Shown: positions 1 through 8,342 of the stretch, in pieces | Position numbering within the stretch: position 1 is the first letter of the stretch | Layout: each line of letters starts with the position of its first letter | Assembly (NCBI RefSeq): GCF_002846365.1 | Contig: NZ_PJMW01000001.1 | Coordinates: 558,001-622,000, forward strand | DNA length: 64,000 bases | Source of the DNA: Nocardia fluminea | GTDB taxonomy: Bacteria; Actinomycetota; Actinomycetes; Mycobacteriales; Mycobacteriaceae | Reading direction: 5' to 3' | Program-made: the position numbers and the translations under genes | Notes under the pieces: model-generated | Told to the model about the DNA's origin: nothing | The model's input: the letters and a program-made list of their open reading frames with translations, nothing else | Databases searched by the model: none

Positions 1-388
1 ACAGCTCGGAGCCCTTGCGCGCCAGCGATTCCGAGAGTTCTCCGCCCATCTCGCCGAGCAGCCGGTCCCAGATCAACCGGCCCGCCAGCCGATACGCGTG
101 CAGCAGCGCCGCCAGCGGAACCTGCTGCTCGGCCTTGAGCCGGCCGGCAGCGCGGGCGGCGTCCAGCCGGGGCCGGGCACGGCCCCCGAGCTGGCCGAGC
201 AGCGTCACCAGGTTGTCGTAGGTGGCCTGGCGCAGGTCCTGGTGGGTCAACCTGGTCGCCTCCGCATAGGCGTGGTCGCCGGACAGGATCTGCGCCACCA
301 GAATGTCGGTCAGCTCGTCCGCTCGCAGCAACAGCCTGTCGACAAGCTCCACTGTCACGTCGGACGACACCTCGGGAACTGTCGTCAT
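1..388 (-). CDS. PucR/CdaR-type transcriptional regulator, N-terminal part (runs off the left edge)
   Basis: The reverse strand reads open from an ATG at 388 to the window edge, giving about 129 residues. The segment RLKAEQQVPLAALLHAYRL closely resembles the N-terminal helical region of the two complete PucR-type regulators in this window (starts at 19697 and 35422), where the aligned stretch is NRAAQGVPLEVMLRTFRLGG. In this family the DNA-binding helix-turn-helix is at the C-terminus, so it lies outside the window. The gene is divergent from the GMC oxidoreductase/aldehyde dehydrogenase pair, with a short palindrome between them, so it probably regulates that pair. The start is the first ATG after a purine-rich GGGAG placed unusually close to it; a downstream start is possible. 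Confidence 0.75.
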   Translation of the reverse strand, partial: MTTVPEVSSDVTVELVDRLLLRADELTDILVAQILSGDHAYAEATRLTHQDLRQATYDNLVTLLGQLGGRARPRLDAARAAGRLKAEQQVPLAALLHAYRLAGRLIWDRLLGEMGGELSESLARKGSEL

Positions 389-432
389 CTCCCTATTGTA
401 GGCGCCACGGAAAGTGCCTCTACCAGCAGCGT

Positions 433-446
433 TGTGCACTTGCACA
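433..446. promoter_or_regulatory. Palindrome in divergent promoter region, candidate PucR operator
   Basis: TGTGCA-CT-TGCACA is a perfect 6-bp inverted repeat with a 2-bp centre. It lies in the 165-bp gap between the PucR-type gene (start 388) and the GMC oxidoreductase (start 554). The position suits a regulator site. Assignment to the PucR protein is inference from adjacency only. Confidence 0.45.
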
Positions 447-553
447 CTGAGGTCGCGGTAATGCGCAGCGCCGGACCATAGGCTGCCCGGCCGCCGTCGG
501 CCACGATCGAGACAAGTGATCCACCTCACTACATCGCATCGAGAGGCATTGCA

Positions 554-2125
554 ATGTATGACTACGTCATCGTCGGCGCGGGTTCGGCGGGCGCCGTGTT
601 GGCTGCCCGGCTTTCCGAGGACCCGGCGGTATCGGTCGCCGTCATCGAAGCCGGACCCGCCGACAGCGCCGACGAGATCCACATCCCGGCCGCGTTCGGC
701 GCCTTGTTCAAGAGCGAGTGGGACTGGGATCTCGATACCGAACCCGAACCGCAGCTCGGCGGTCGGCGCGCGTACCTGCCCCGCGGCCGGATGCTGGGCG
801 GATCGAGCTCGATGAACGCGATGATCTACATCCGGGGCAACCGTGCCGACTACGACGCCTGGGCCGCGGCCGGCGCCGACGGCTGGTCCTACGATGATGT
901 CCTGCCGTATTTCCAGCGCGCCGAGGACAACGAACGGGGCAAGGACGCCTATCACGGCGCCGGCGGACCGCTGCGCGTCGCGGAGAGCCGCTCACAGCAC
1001 ACCCTGGCCGGCGCCTTCGTCGAGGCGGCCGAGCAGGCCGGGTACGCACGCAACGAAGACTTCAACGGCGCAACACAATTGGGCGTGGGTCGCTACCAGG
1101 TGACACAGCGTGACGGGATGCGGTGCAGCACGGCCGTCGCCTATCTGCATCCGGCGATGACGCGCCCGAATCTGACGGTCATCACCGACGCGCTCGCGCA
1201 AAAGGTGCTGTTCGAGGGCGACCGGGCGATCGGCGTCGAGATCAGCCGTGGCGGGGTGGTCGAAACGGTCCGGGCGGAACGGGAAGTCATCCTCTCCAGC
1301 GGCACCTACGGATCAGCGCACCTGTTGCTGCTGTCCGGCGTCGGTCCCGCGCAGGAGCTCGCGCTGTTCCAGATCGAGACGGTGCGCGACCTTCCGGTCG
1401 GTGAGAACCTGCAGGACCACTACATGACGCTGCTCAACTACCGCTCCGACACCGAGTCGCTGATGACCGCGCTGTCGCCGGAGAACCTCGCGTTGCTGCA
1501 GCAGCAGGGCCGCGGCCCGCTCACCTCGAACATCGGGGAGGCGGGCGGATTCTTCGAGACGAGGCCGGGCCTGGCAGGACCGGACGTGCAGTTCCACCTG
1601 GCGCCGGTGTTGTTCCACGAGGAGGGACTCGGCGCGCCCGTCGCGCACGGCTTCGCCCTCGGGCCCTGTGTGCTGAACCCGACGAGTGCCGGCAAGCTGA
1701 TGCTCCGCTCGGCCGCGCCGACCACCGCGCCGAGGATCGTGCACAACTATCTCGCCACCGACGAGGATCGGGCCAGCATCGTCGCGGGTCTGCGCATCGC
1801 ACTCGACATCGCGAGCCGCGCGGCTCTCGCAGCGCACATCACCGCGGACTTCGTTGTCCCCGAGTCCGATTCGGAAGAGGACCTGCTCGCCTTCGCGCGC
1901 AGGTACGGCCAGACGCTGTATCACCCGACATCGACGTGTGCCATCGGGTCGGTGGTCGACAGCCGGCTGCGGGTGCTCGGCCTGCGAGGCTTGCGCGTCG
2001 TCGACGCGTCCGTGATGCCCACCGTCGTTCGCGGTAATACGAACGCGCCGACGATCATGATCGCGGAGAAGGCCGCCGACCTCATTCGCGAAGACGCCGT
2101 CGCCACCACCGGAGGAACGAAATGA
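554..2125 (+). CDS. GMC-family FAD-dependent oxidoreductase (choline-dehydrogenase-like)
   Basis: A 523-residue flavoprotein of the glucose-methanol-choline family, which oxidises alcohols to aldehydes. The N-terminus carries the FAD dinucleotide fold motif GAGSAG at residues 8-13. RMLGGSSSMNAMIYIRGN is the GMC signature that follows it. Near the C-terminus His457 (in YHPTSTCAIG) and the NTNAPTIMIAEKAADLI segment supply the usual catalytic His/Asn pair. Length is normal for the family. The start at 554 follows GAGAGG at 541-546 with 7-nt spacing. The stop overlaps the start of the aldehyde dehydrogenase (ATGA at 2122-2125), so the two are translationally coupled and probably act in sequence, alcohol to aldehyde to acid. 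No sequence feature fixes the substrate; choline is not implied. Confidence 0.9.
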   Translation: MYDYVIVGAGSAGAVLAARLSEDPAVSVAVIEAGPADSADEIHIPAAFGALFKSEWDWDLDTEPEPQLGGRRAYLPRGRMLGGSSSMNAMIYIRGNRADYDAWAAAGADGWSYDDVLPYFQRAEDNERGKDAYHGAGGPLRVAESRSQHTLAGAFVEAAEQAGYARNEDFNGATQLGVGRYQVTQRDGMRCSTAVAYLHPAMTRPNLTVITDALAQKVLFEGDRAIGVEISRGGVVETVRAEREVILSSGTYGSAHLLLLSGVGPAQELALFQIETVRDLPVGENLQDHYMTLLNYRSDTESLMTALSPENLALLQQQGRGPLTSNIGEAGGFFETRPGLAGPDVQFHLAPVLFHEEGLGAPVAHGFALGPCVLNPTSAGKLMLRSAAPTTAPRIVHNYLATDEDRASIVAGLRIALDIASRAALAAHITADFVVPESDSEEDLLAFARRYGQTLYHPTSTCAIGSVVDSRLRVLGLRGLRVVDASVMPTVVRGNTNAPTIMIAEKAADLIREDAVATTGGTK

Positions 2126-3825
2126 CCAGCACAGCAACGACAATCGACGCCGCGATCGAGGCATTGACCGAGGGCGCGGTGCGGTGGGCGGCGACTCCCC
2201 TCGCTGAGCGCGGCCTGTTGCTGCGGCAGGTACACGACCTGACCGCGCGACACGCGCAGGACTGGGTCGACATCGCCGTCGACATCAAGGGACTGCCGAA
2301 GGATTCGCCCCTGGTCGGCGAGGAATGGGTCAGCGGCCCCTACCCGGTGATCACCGGCACCGGCGCGTTGATCGAGAGCCTCGCCGCGCTCGATGCCGGC
2401 CGTAGCCCGCTCGACGGGTTCGAGATCACCGCGGCGCCGGGCGACCGGTCCGCCGTACACGTGCTGCCGCACGGGATCTTCGATCGGCTGCTGCTCAACG
2501 GTTTCACCGCCGAGGTGTGGACCAAGCCGGGCATCGGCGCCGAAACCGTGCGGGCGCGAGCGGGTTCGGGTGCGCGGACACCGGCGCGGGACAGCGGTGT
2601 CGCGGTCGTGCTCGGCGCCGGGAACATCTTCTCCATTCCGCCGCTGGATCTGCTCTACCAGTTGATCGCCGACAACCGGGTCGTGGCACTGAAGCTCAAC
2701 CCCATCACCGACCCGCTGCTGCCGGTCTTCGAACGCATTTTCGCGCCGCTGATCGAGCGGGGATTCCTGCGCATCCTCACCGGCGGCGCCGAGGTCGGCA
2801 CGGCACTGGTCAACCATCCCGACGTGACCTCGGTGCACATGACCGGCAGCAGCAACACCCACGACGCCATCGTGTTCGGCCCGGGAGCCGAAGGCGCGCG
2901 ACGCAGAGCAGCGAACACCCCGCTGCTGGCGAAGCCGATCACCAGCGAACTCGGCGGTGTCTCGCCCACGATCGTGCTCCCCGGGCAATGGTCGGAGGCG
3001 GATCTGAGGTTCCAGGCCGAACACCTCGCCACGCAACGACTGCACAACAACGGCTACAACTGCGTCGCCTCCCAGGTCGCCATCGTGAGCGCGGACTGGC
3101 CGCAGAAGGAGAAGTTCCTCGCCGAACTGCGTGCGGCCTTCGATCGGGCACCCGAGCGACCCGCCTATTACCCGGGCAGCGAGAACCGAGTCGCCAACGC
3201 GCGCAAGGAGTATCCGCGGGCACAGCGCGTCGGCCCGAACAACGACCGCACCCTGGTGCTCGGAATCTCGCCGTCGAAGGACGAACCGGCGCTGCGGGAG
3301 GAGTACTTCTCCCCCGTTTTCGGTGTCACCGAACTGCCCGGCACCGGTCCGGAGTTTCTGCGCGCCGCGGTCGATGTCTCGAACGAGGAATTCGTCGGCA
3401 CTTTGGGCGTGAACATCATCGCCCACCCGAAGACGCTGCGTCAGCTCGGTGCCGCCCTCGACAAGGCGATCGCCGACCTGCGATACGGCACCGTCGCGAT
3501 CAACGCCTGGACCGGAGTCGGGTACCTGACCGCCCGCGCGAGCTGGGGTGCGTTCCCCGGCCACACTCTCGACGATGTGCAGAGCGGTATCGGCGTGGTG
3601 CACAACGCGCTCCTGATCGACGACCCCGAACGCACTGTCGTCCGCGGGCCGTTCCGCCCCGCGCCGAGGTCGATCACGCGCGGTGAATTCACGTTGGCGC
3701 CGAAACCGCCGTGGTTCGTGACCAACAGGACCGCCGCCACCACGGGCCGGCTGCTGGCCTATTTCTCGGCGGCACCGGGGTGGTCCAAGCTACCGGCGAT
3801 CTTCGCGTCGGCCCTGCGCGGCTGA
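2122..3825 (+). CDS. Aldehyde dehydrogenase family protein
   Basis: A 567-residue NAD(P)-dependent aldehyde dehydrogenase superfamily member, longer than the usual 480-500. The general-base Glu is in SELGGVSP (Glu276) and the catalytic Cys is in NNGYNCVASQ (Cys314). VVLGAGNIFSIPPLDLLYQL replaces the usual TPWNFP region, and the N-terminal 130 residues are atypical, so this is a divergent subfamily. It overlaps the preceding GMC oxidoreductase by 4 bp and is the obvious next step in oxidising that enzyme's aldehyde product. A strong hairpin follows the stop. Substrate unknown. Confidence 0.87.
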   Translation: MTSTATTIDAAIEALTEGAVRWAATPLAERGLLLRQVHDLTARHAQDWVDIAVDIKGLPKDSPLVGEEWVSGPYPVITGTGALIESLAALDAGRSPLDGFEITAAPGDRSAVHVLPHGIFDRLLLNGFTAEVWTKPGIGAETVRARAGSGARTPARDSGVAVVLGAGNIFSIPPLDLLYQLIADNRVVALKLNPITDPLLPVFERIFAPLIERGFLRILTGGAEVGTALVNHPDVTSVHMTGSSNTHDAIVFGPGAEGARRRAANTPLLAKPITSELGGVSPTIVLPGQWSEADLRFQAEHLATQRLHNNGYNCVASQVAIVSADWPQKEKFLAELRAAFDRAPERPAYYPGSENRVANARKEYPRAQRVGPNNDRTLVLGISPSKDEPALREEYFSPVFGVTELPGTGPEFLRAAVDVSNEEFVGTLGVNIIAHPKTLRQLGAALDKAIADLRYGTVAINAWTGVGYLTARASWGAFPGHTLDDVQSGIGVVHNALLIDDPERTVVRGPFRPAPRSITRGEFTLAPKPPWFVTNRTAATTGRLLAYFSAAPGWSKLPAIFASALRG

Positions 3826-3850
3826 CTGGCCGCCGCGGGCGATGAAGACC

Positions 3851-3890
3851 CGTTCCACCGGATCGACCGGCCCCGAGATCCGGTGGAACG
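3851..3890. terminator. Long perfect hairpin between convergent genes, probable bidirectional terminator
   Basis: CGTTCCACCGGATC (3851-3864) and GATCCGGTGGAACG (3877-3890) are perfectly complementary over 14 bp around a 12-nt loop. The hairpin lies in the 80-bp gap between the aldehyde dehydrogenase stop and the stop of the oppositely oriented MarR gene. There is no U-tract, which is common for actinobacterial terminators. Confidence 0.75.
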
Positions 3891-3905
3891 TCCTCGCGCG
3901 CAGGG

Positions 3906-4379
3906 TCAGCGCTGTCGCACGGCGTCGTAAGCCCGCGACAACGCCTCGCCGGAATTCATCGCCAGCAGCGCTTGATGCAAATTCGCGCGCTGATCCTGAT
4001 CCAGACCTTCGAACAGGTCGTCGTTCAGCGTGCGAACGAGCTCGTCGGCCTGATCGACCGCACGCCTGCCCGGCTCGGTGATCTCGACGAGAAACCGGCG
4101 ACGATCGCGGTGATCGCGAATCCTGGCCGCGAGCCCCGCCGATTCCAGATGATCGATCGCGGCGACCATCGTGGTCGAATCGATGCGCAGCCGGGTTCCC
4201 AGCTCGAGCTGGGAACTGGCCTGGTCACCTGCCAGCACCTTCAAGATCATGAAGTGCCTGGTTCGCAGGCCGAGGCCGGCGAGCCGATCCTCGCTGACGC
4301 GGAACATCACCTGCCCGAGCTTGCTCAGCAGGCAGCTGGTGTGGTCGGCGACCATGTCCGGGATCAACGGTTCGGTCAC
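3906..4379 (-). CDS. MarR-family transcriptional regulator
   Basis: A small winged-helix repressor of about 157 residues. It has the MarR layout: helical dimerisation start (VADHTSCLLSKLGQVMFRV), the helix-turn-helix LGTRLRIDSTTMVAAIDHLESAGL, then the wing RIRDHRDRRRFLVEITEPGRRA, which contains the DxR signature of the family. I chose the GTG at 4379 because homology-like sequence begins there; an ATG 19 codons upstream (4436) is possible. It is divergent from the SDR gene at 4514, and MarR proteins typically repress the adjacent divergent operon in response to a small aromatic or acyl ligand. Candidate operator half-sites lie in the 134-bp gap. Confidence 0.87.
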   Translation of the reverse strand: MTEPLIPDMVADHTSCLLSKLGQVMFRVSEDRLAGLGLRTRHFMILKVLAGDQASSQLELGTRLRIDSTTMVAAIDHLESAGLAARIRDHRDRRRFLVEITEPGRRAVDQADELVRTLNDDLFEGLDQDQRANLHQALLAMNSGEALSRAYDAVRQR

Positions 4380-4484
4380 TGGTGGAAAACCTCGATTTCT
4401 GGGCTGGACAGCAGCGGCGATCGTAGTGGGCGCCACACACGGCGGTCATCGGCGGCTGTCGCCACCGATAATCGCTACAGATAA

Positions 4485-4504
4485 TAGTTCGTACTACTGA
4501 TAGT
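4485..4504. promoter_or_regulatory. Overlapping inverted repeats, candidate MarR operator
   Basis: Three alternating tetramers at regular spacing form TAGT-N4-ACTA-N4-TAGT: TAGT at 4485-4488, ACTA at 4493-4496, TAGT at 4501-4504. The first pair lies within TAGTTCGTACTA, which matches its own reverse complement at 10 of 12 positions. The block ends 9 bp before the SDR start codon and lies upstream of the divergent MarR gene. Binding is inferred. Confidence 0.5.
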
Positions 4505-4513
4505 CTGCCCGGC

Positions 4514-5350
4514 ATGGAGTCAGAATTCATCCAGAAGATCGACCTGGCCGACAAGGTCGTCGTCGTCGCGGGCGGCACCAGCGGCATCAATCTCGGTGTG
4601 GCCGAGGACTTCGCCCGGGCCGGCGCCCGCGTCGCGGTGCTGAGCCGCTCCGCGGACAAGGTCGACGCGGCTGTCGAACGGCTGCGCGCCCTCGGCGCCG
4701 AAGCGTTCGGCGGGAGCGCCGATGTCCGCGACTACAGCGCGACCGAAGCCGTCCTGCAGTCGGTGCATCAGCAGTTCGGCGACTTCGACGTGATGATCTC
4801 CGGTGCGGCGGGCAATTTCCCCGCCGCCGCCGTCGGCATGTCCGCCAACGGGTTCAAGTCGGTCGTGGACATCGACCTGCTCGGCACCTACAACGTCCTG
4901 CGCGCGAGTTACCAGTTCCTCCGCAAGCCCGGCGCCTCGGTCATCAACATCTCGGCACCGCAGTCGGAACTGCCGACGATCACCCAGGCACACGTCTGCG
5001 CCGCCAAGGCCGGCGTCGACATGCTCACCAAGGTCCTGGCGATGGAGTGGGGCCCGTTCGGCATCCGCGTCAACGGCGTCATCCCGGGCCCCATCGACGG
5101 CACCGAGGGCATGGCCCGCCTGGCCCCGACCGAGCAGGATCGGTCCCTGGTCACCGGCAGTGTGCCGCTGCGCCGCTACGGCACCCCCCGCGACGTCGCC
5201 AACGTCTGCCGTTTCCTCGCGTCCCCGCTGGCCGGCTACGTCTCCGGTGTCGTGCTTCCGGCCGACGGCGGGTGGGTCCTCGGTGGCGCGTCGCAGGCGA
5301 TGGGCGTCATCGGGCAGCCGCTGCTCGATGCCGCGCACCAGGGTCGGTAG
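4514..5350 (+). CDS. SDR-family oxidoreductase resembling 2,4-dienoyl-CoA reductase
   Basis: A 278-residue short-chain dehydrogenase/reductase. The cofactor loop GGTSGINLG is at residues 20-28. GAAGNFPAAAVGMSANGFKSVVDIDLLGTYN strongly resembles the peroxisomal/actinobacterial NADPH 2,4-dienoyl-CoA reductase group. The active-site region reads HVCAAKAGVDML: the Lys is present, but the classical YxxxK Tyr position is Val. That loss is normal in dienoyl-CoA reductases and argues against a plain alcohol dehydrogenase. The likely role is reducing 2,4-dienoyl-CoA intermediates when unsaturated fatty acids are beta-oxidised. It stands alone, divergent from the MarR gene, with candidate operator repeats just before its start. 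Function at family level is good; substrate is inferred. Confidence 0.85.
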   Translation: MESEFIQKIDLADKVVVVAGGTSGINLGVAEDFARAGARVAVLSRSADKVDAAVERLRALGAEAFGGSADVRDYSATEAVLQSVHQQFGDFDVMISGAAGNFPAAAVGMSANGFKSVVDIDLLGTYNVLRASYQFLRKPGASVINISAPQSELPTITQAHVCAAKAGVDMLTKVLAMEWGPFGIRVNGVIPGPIDGTEGMARLAPTEQDRSLVTGSVPLRRYGTPRDVANVCRFLASPLAGYVSGVVLPADGGWVLGGASQAMGVIGQPLLDAAHQGR

Positions 5351-5362
5351 CGTCTCCGCGGA

Positions 5363-7315
5363 TCATGACCTGACCTGGTCCCACAGGCGCAGGTAGACCT
5401 CGGCGCCGCGAAAGACGTCGGCCATGATGTCCGGTCCGCCGAGCACGCGGACCGCTTCGAGCCAGTCGGCGTAGGTTCCGTAGGTCGCGGTGCCGTCGGT
5501 GTTGATGTCGAAGACGCGCTCGCCCCATCGTTCCCTGTCGAACGTCACCGCGCCGTCATGGGAGACGAAGGGGTAGCCGACGGTGCCTGTTCCCAGTGGA
5601 GCACCCTGGCCGGCGATGCCGTTCATATCCGAACCGAAGCCGAAACCGAACTCCCCGGCGGGCCGGGGCAACGCGCGGGCCGCACGCCAGGCCTGCACGA
5701 AGCTCGCGGGCCCGCCGGCGTACGGCGTCGCGAAACCGCCTGCCGCGTAGACCCTTTCGGTGGTGGTGGGCGAGTCCCAGCCGTGCGAGGACACCACACC
5801 GGGGTAGCCGCGCTTTTCGACGATCGTCATGACGTCCTCGGCGGTGGCTTCGCTGAGGTGATCCACCTCGATGAGGAAGCCTCGGTCGATCATCGCGTTG
5901 ATCAGGTACTCGCCGAGTTCGGTCAGGCCGCGCATGTTGCAGTGCGATCCCGCCGCGTAGAGCGGCAGCGGCGCGCCGCCCAGGAGCGGACCGGTGAGAC
6001 CGGCGATGAACTGATTCAGATGACCGGCCAGCGGCACCGAGAGCTGGGTGCTGTCCTGTTCGGCACCGGGACAGGTCTGCACGTTCCAGAACGTGCCGGT
6101 CTGCATGAAGTTGCCCGCGTTCACCAGCAACCCGGTGACATCGTGGTCCATCTTCGTGCCGCCGAAGGCGTTGTCGAACTTGTGCACCGGGAAGAAGCTG
6201 CTCACGCCGATGTCGCGCAGTTCGGTGAGCCAGCGGTCGACGTCGGCGCGGCCGCACTCCGGTTGCCCGAGAACCACTCCGCAGCCCATCGGGTCGGACA
6301 ACTCCATGCCGAGGACCACCGCGAGTTTGCCGGACGCGGCGATGTGGCGGGCCTGGGCCGGATCGGTGACGATGCGGAAGAAACCCTGGCCGGGGCCGCC
6401 CGCCTGGGCATCGATGTAGTCCTGCAACGACCGGAGGCCGTCGGCCTGCCTGCGCACGGAAGCCATGTCGTCGCAGGGGTTTCGGCGGTCGGTCATCATG
6501 GCGCACAGTGATTCGTTGTCGACCAGGTCGACCGTCATCACCCGCAGGCCCGCCTTCCAGGAGCGCTCGATGCTGGTCCAGTAGGTGCCTTCGGTGGTGA
6601 GCACCGAGGGTTTCGGCCAATCGCGGAAAGTGGGCCAGCCACCGGTGTCGGAGTCGTGGACCGGTTCGCCGTGGTCGAGGAAGTTCGCGATCACACCGTT
6701 GGTGCCGGTGCGGTACTGCGCGCAATCGGGCAACGCGTAGCTCGCCCCGTAGGGGTGCCACGGGCGGCCACAGTGGAAGTTGCCGCCCATGAATTCGTAG
6801 GCGGTGACGTGCGCGTGCGCATCGATGGTGCCCACGATCGCCCCGTCGGCACCGACGCCGGGACCCGGAGTGCCCTTGGCCCCGGTCTGCGCCTCGGGGA
6901 AGTCCGCGCATCCGGTGTCCTGGACGAACGTGGCGGGGGTACTGGTCGCGGTGTCGCTGTTGGTGAGAACGAATCCGCCCGCACCGGTGCCGTCCACCTT
7001 CCACACCGCTGACGGCGTCGGGTTCTTCGCGGGGCTGATCGCCCCTTGCCCGGCCGCGAGGACCTCGCCGTTGCGACCGTAGAGGAGGTATTCGCCGAGC
7101 GCTGTCGCCCGCATCCGGTACGGCCCGGCCGCGGGAACCAAGGGCCCGGTCGGGGTGTCGATGCGGTAGCAGCCGTTGACCAGCGAATAGCGGGTCTGCC
7201 CCGGGTCGGCGGCGGCGTGCCCCGGCCCCATGAGACCTGTGGCGATCAGGGCGAGGGCGAGTATCGGCAGGTACGCCGAAGCTGCTCGACCCGGACGGGA
7301 GATGGTGGAACGCAA
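5363..7315 (-). CDS. Secreted metal-dependent amidohydrolase/dipeptidase-like protein (TIM-barrel, M19-like)
   Basis: A 650-residue exported protein. Residues 1-36 are a Sec signal peptide ending AHA-AADP. An N-terminal domain (40-150) of unclear type is followed by a TIM-barrel hydrolase domain opening with the metal-binding DAHAHV at 165-170. Later histidines (PVHKFDNAFGG, GSHCNMRGL, LIEVDHLSEA, SSHGWDSP) fit a renal-dipeptidase/amidohydrolase-like metal site. The only possible start near the signal peptide is TTG at 7315, since an in-frame TGA lies three codons upstream of it. A BlaI-type palindrome sits 49 bp upstream, identical in core to the one at the blaI promoter, so this gene is probably derepressed with that pair. 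A cell-wall peptide substrate is inference; the family assignment is moderate. Confidence 0.75.
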   Translation of the reverse strand: MRSTISRPGRAASAYLPILALALIATGLMGPGHAAADPGQTRYSLVNGCYRIDTPTGPLVPAAGPYRMRATALGEYLLYGRNGEVLAAGQGAISPAKNPTPSAVWKVDGTGAGGFVLTNSDTATSTPATFVQDTGCADFPEAQTGAKGTPGPGVGADGAIVGTIDAHAHVTAYEFMGGNFHCGRPWHPYGASYALPDCAQYRTGTNGVIANFLDHGEPVHDSDTGGWPTFRDWPKPSVLTTEGTYWTSIERSWKAGLRVMTVDLVDNESLCAMMTDRRNPCDDMASVRRQADGLRSLQDYIDAQAGGPGQGFFRIVTDPAQARHIAASGKLAVVLGMELSDPMGCGVVLGQPECGRADVDRWLTELRDIGVSSFFPVHKFDNAFGGTKMDHDVTGLLVNAGNFMQTGTFWNVQTCPGAEQDSTQLSVPLAGHLNQFIAGLTGPLLGGAPLPLYAAGSHCNMRGLTELGEYLINAMIDRGFLIEVDHLSEATAEDVMTIVEKRGYPGVVSSHGWDSPTTTERVYAAGGFATPYAGGPASFVQAWRAARALPRPAGEFGFGFGSDMNGIAGQGAPLGTGTVGYPFVSHDGAVTFDRERWGERVFDINTDGTATYGTYADWLEAVRVLGGPDIMADVFRGAEVYLRLWDQVRS

Positions 7316-7362
7316 GACTTCTCAATTCTGAACTAGAAGTATTTCACCTTTCTCGCTCAAAA

Positions 7363-7385
7363 TACTATGGAACATAGTTTTTCGG
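7363..7385. promoter_or_regulatory. BlaI-type operator upstream of the secreted amidohydrolase
   Basis: ACTAT-GGAAC-ATAGT (7364-7378) is a palindrome with perfect 5-bp arms, preceded by T and followed by TTTTTCGG. The same 23-bp arrangement, differing only at three central bases, occurs at 8754-8776 before blaI. It lies between the M56 gene's stop and the amidohydrolase's TTG start. BlaI/MecI repressors bind ACTA/TAGT-type dyads of this kind. Confidence 0.75.
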
Positions 7386-7394
7386 GACCGGTTC

Positions 7395-8342
7395 TCAGAC
7401 GAGCGCGCTCACCAGCACCGCGCTCACCCCGACCACGACCACCGCCGCGGCGGGCGCGAGCAGCATCGTGCCGATCAGCTTCACCATCGCCGTGCGACGC
7501 GCTACCGCACGGGACTCCGGTGCGGCCGCCAGGCACGCGAGACGCATCGACAGCGAGTCGTCGATCAAACGCAGCGGTGTGCCCGGCATGGCCGGCATGC
7601 GCGCGGCGACCGTGTGCAGCGCCCCGGACAGCGCGCGCGACCCGGTCGAGGCCGCGGCCGACCGATCGGCGGCGAACTCGATCAAGGTGGCCACGGCGCC
7701 CGGAGCCGCCGCGAACAGCGGAATCCACGAAAATGCTTGGGCGAGAACCTGACAGACGCCGAGGATGTGGTGATGGAACCCACGCAGGTGCGCGTGTTCG
7801 TGCGCGAGTACCGCACGCCACTGCTGCTCGCTCAAGCAGCGCTGGAGCCCGTCGGTGACGACCACATACCCGCCGTGCCCGGCCACGCTGTAGGCCAACG
7901 GGATCGGATGATCGAGCCGCACCAGTCTCGTTTCCGCGCCGTCGACACGGCCCACCATCTCGACCAACTCCCGGTGCTTGCGGCGCAACGCGGCCCCGCG
8001 CCCCCGGTAGCCGACGACGATGCGCGCCAGCTGCCCGGCAGGCACGATCGTGGCGATGACCGCGACCGGCATGATCAGCCCCGCCGCCCAGGTGACGACG
8101 GCCGGTTCGACCGCGGCCAGGCTGCGCACCACGGAGCCCGCGAGCGCATTTCCGGGTGGATCGCCCGGCCACGCCAACGCGATCACGGCCAGCACGCCAC
8201 ACCCGATCGTCGCGACGAGCGCACCCAGCCACGCCACCAATCCGGCGACCGGGACGACGGTGAAATCGACACGGGAAAGCACCGCCGGAGCGAGCACAGC
8301 CAGTGCGATGCCGGCCGCCAGCAGTGCGGTCAGCAGGATCAT
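7395..8342 (-). CDS. M56-family integral membrane metallopeptidase (BlaR1/MecR1-like, no sensor domain)
   Basis: A 315-residue membrane zinc protease. Hydrophobic segments at roughly residues 2-22, 28-57, 78-105 and near the C-terminus (LAPAAAVVVVGVSAVLV) surround the cytoplasmic zinc motif HEHAH at 181-185. BlaR1 of staphylococci has a C-terminal penicillin-binding sensor domain; here the protein ends after the protease module, as in the mycobacterial BlaR-type proteins, so the signal is sensed some other way. The ATG overlaps the blaI stop (ATGA at 8339-8342), giving a coupled repressor/protease pair. By analogy it cleaves or triggers loss of the BlaI repressor. Confidence 0.88.
   Translation of the reverse strand: MILLTALLAAGIALAVLAPAVLSRVDFTVVPVAGLVAWLGALVATIGCGVLAVIALAWPGDPPGNALAGSVVRSLAAVEPAVVTWAAGLIMPVAVIATIVPAGQLARIVVGYRGRGAALRRKHRELVEMVGRVDGAETRLVRLDHPIPLAYSVAGHGGYVVVTDGLQRCLSEQQWRAVLAHEHAHLRGFHHHILGVCQVLAQAFSWIPLFAAAPGAVATLIEFAADRSAAASTGSRALSGALHTVAARMPAMPGTPLRLIDDSLSMRLACLAAAPESRAVARRTAMVKLIGTMLLAPAAAVVVVGVSAVLVSALV

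Noticed and set aside
1921..3603. Long open frame on the minus strand opposite the GMC and aldehyde dehydrogenase genes
   Set aside because: Low-complexity Arg/Gly/Asp-rich translation with no motif; it is the high-GC shadow of two well-supported plus-strand genes.
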